Source: Bin55 sp963667455 (lineage in GTDB: Bacteria > Pseudomonadota > Gammaproteobacteria > Pseudomonadales > Azotimanducaceae). From it: DNA of 64,000 nt. The position numbers and the translations under genes are program-made. Below, piece by piece: positions 63,899 through 64,000 of this stretch (its first letter is position 1; every line of letters starts with the position of its first letter). The stretch is from positions 481,860-545,859 of the forward strand of contig CAXXFR010000029.1 in NCBI GenBank assembly GCA_963667455.2, given 5' to 3'. The notes beneath the pieces were generated by a model. It was not told where the DNA came from. It made no database searches and saw only the letters and a program-made list of their open reading frames with translations.

Positions 63899-64000
63899 AA
63901 GACCTGTACCGGCTTGTCGGCTACGGAATTCTACGGATGTTCAGCTTTCAGACCGAGATCAACGGTATTCGGCCTGCGATTGAAGTAATGGAGAAACTTT

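Overview
The window reads as part of a proteobacterial chromosome, most likely an uncultured gammaproteobacterium. Supporting signs are a tRNA-Thr(TGT)/Tyr/Gly/Thr(GGT) set followed by tRNA-Trp-secE-nusG-rplKAJL-rpoBC-rpsLG-fusA-tuf, a 101-residue zinc-free S14, and uvrA lying convergent to rplQ. Base composition is moderate, and nearly all core genes lie on the minus strand.

Layout from low to high coordinates: the 3' nine-tenths of uvrA (plus strand, cut by the window edge); the alpha, spc and S10 ribosomal blocks (rplQ at 2802 to rpsJ at 16270, read right to left); a 28-kb accessory block (about 16.4-44.5 kb); the str block (tuf, fusA, rpsG, rpsL); rpoC, rpoB, rplL, rplJ, rplA, rplK, nusG, secE; four tRNAs; a divergent pair of amino-acid metabolism genes; and a fifth tRNA.

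The accessory block sits exactly where tuf and rpsJ normally touch. A strong terminator lies just after tuf and a sigma70-like promoter just before rpsJ, so the ribosomal superoperon has been split into two transcription units. The block holds a complete type I-G (formerly I-U) CRISPR-Cas locus. In transcription order this is cas4-cas1 fusion, cas2, a 34-repeat array, csb1, csb2, cas3 with a C-terminal HD domain, and a small Cas8-like gene. Just upstream on the same strand is an overlapping pair encoding a large adenine-type DNA methyltransferase and a PLD-fold nuclease, which resembles two components of DISARM without its helicase. Further right are an orphan ABC-2 permease fused to a catalytically dead M1-peptidase-like region and a golvesin-like domain, a DUF35/thiolase pair, a DUF5916 outer-membrane-type protein, and an RND transporter missing its N-terminus. 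The broken end of the RND gene abuts a relic of a second DUF35 gene.

The core genes look functional. Two antibiotic-target residues are atypical: Arg43 in S12 and Asn at the position equivalent to E. coli RpoB His526. The usual tufB between tRNA-Thr(GGT) and tRNA-Trp is missing, and two metabolic genes separate tRNA-Thr(TGT) from tRNA-Tyr.
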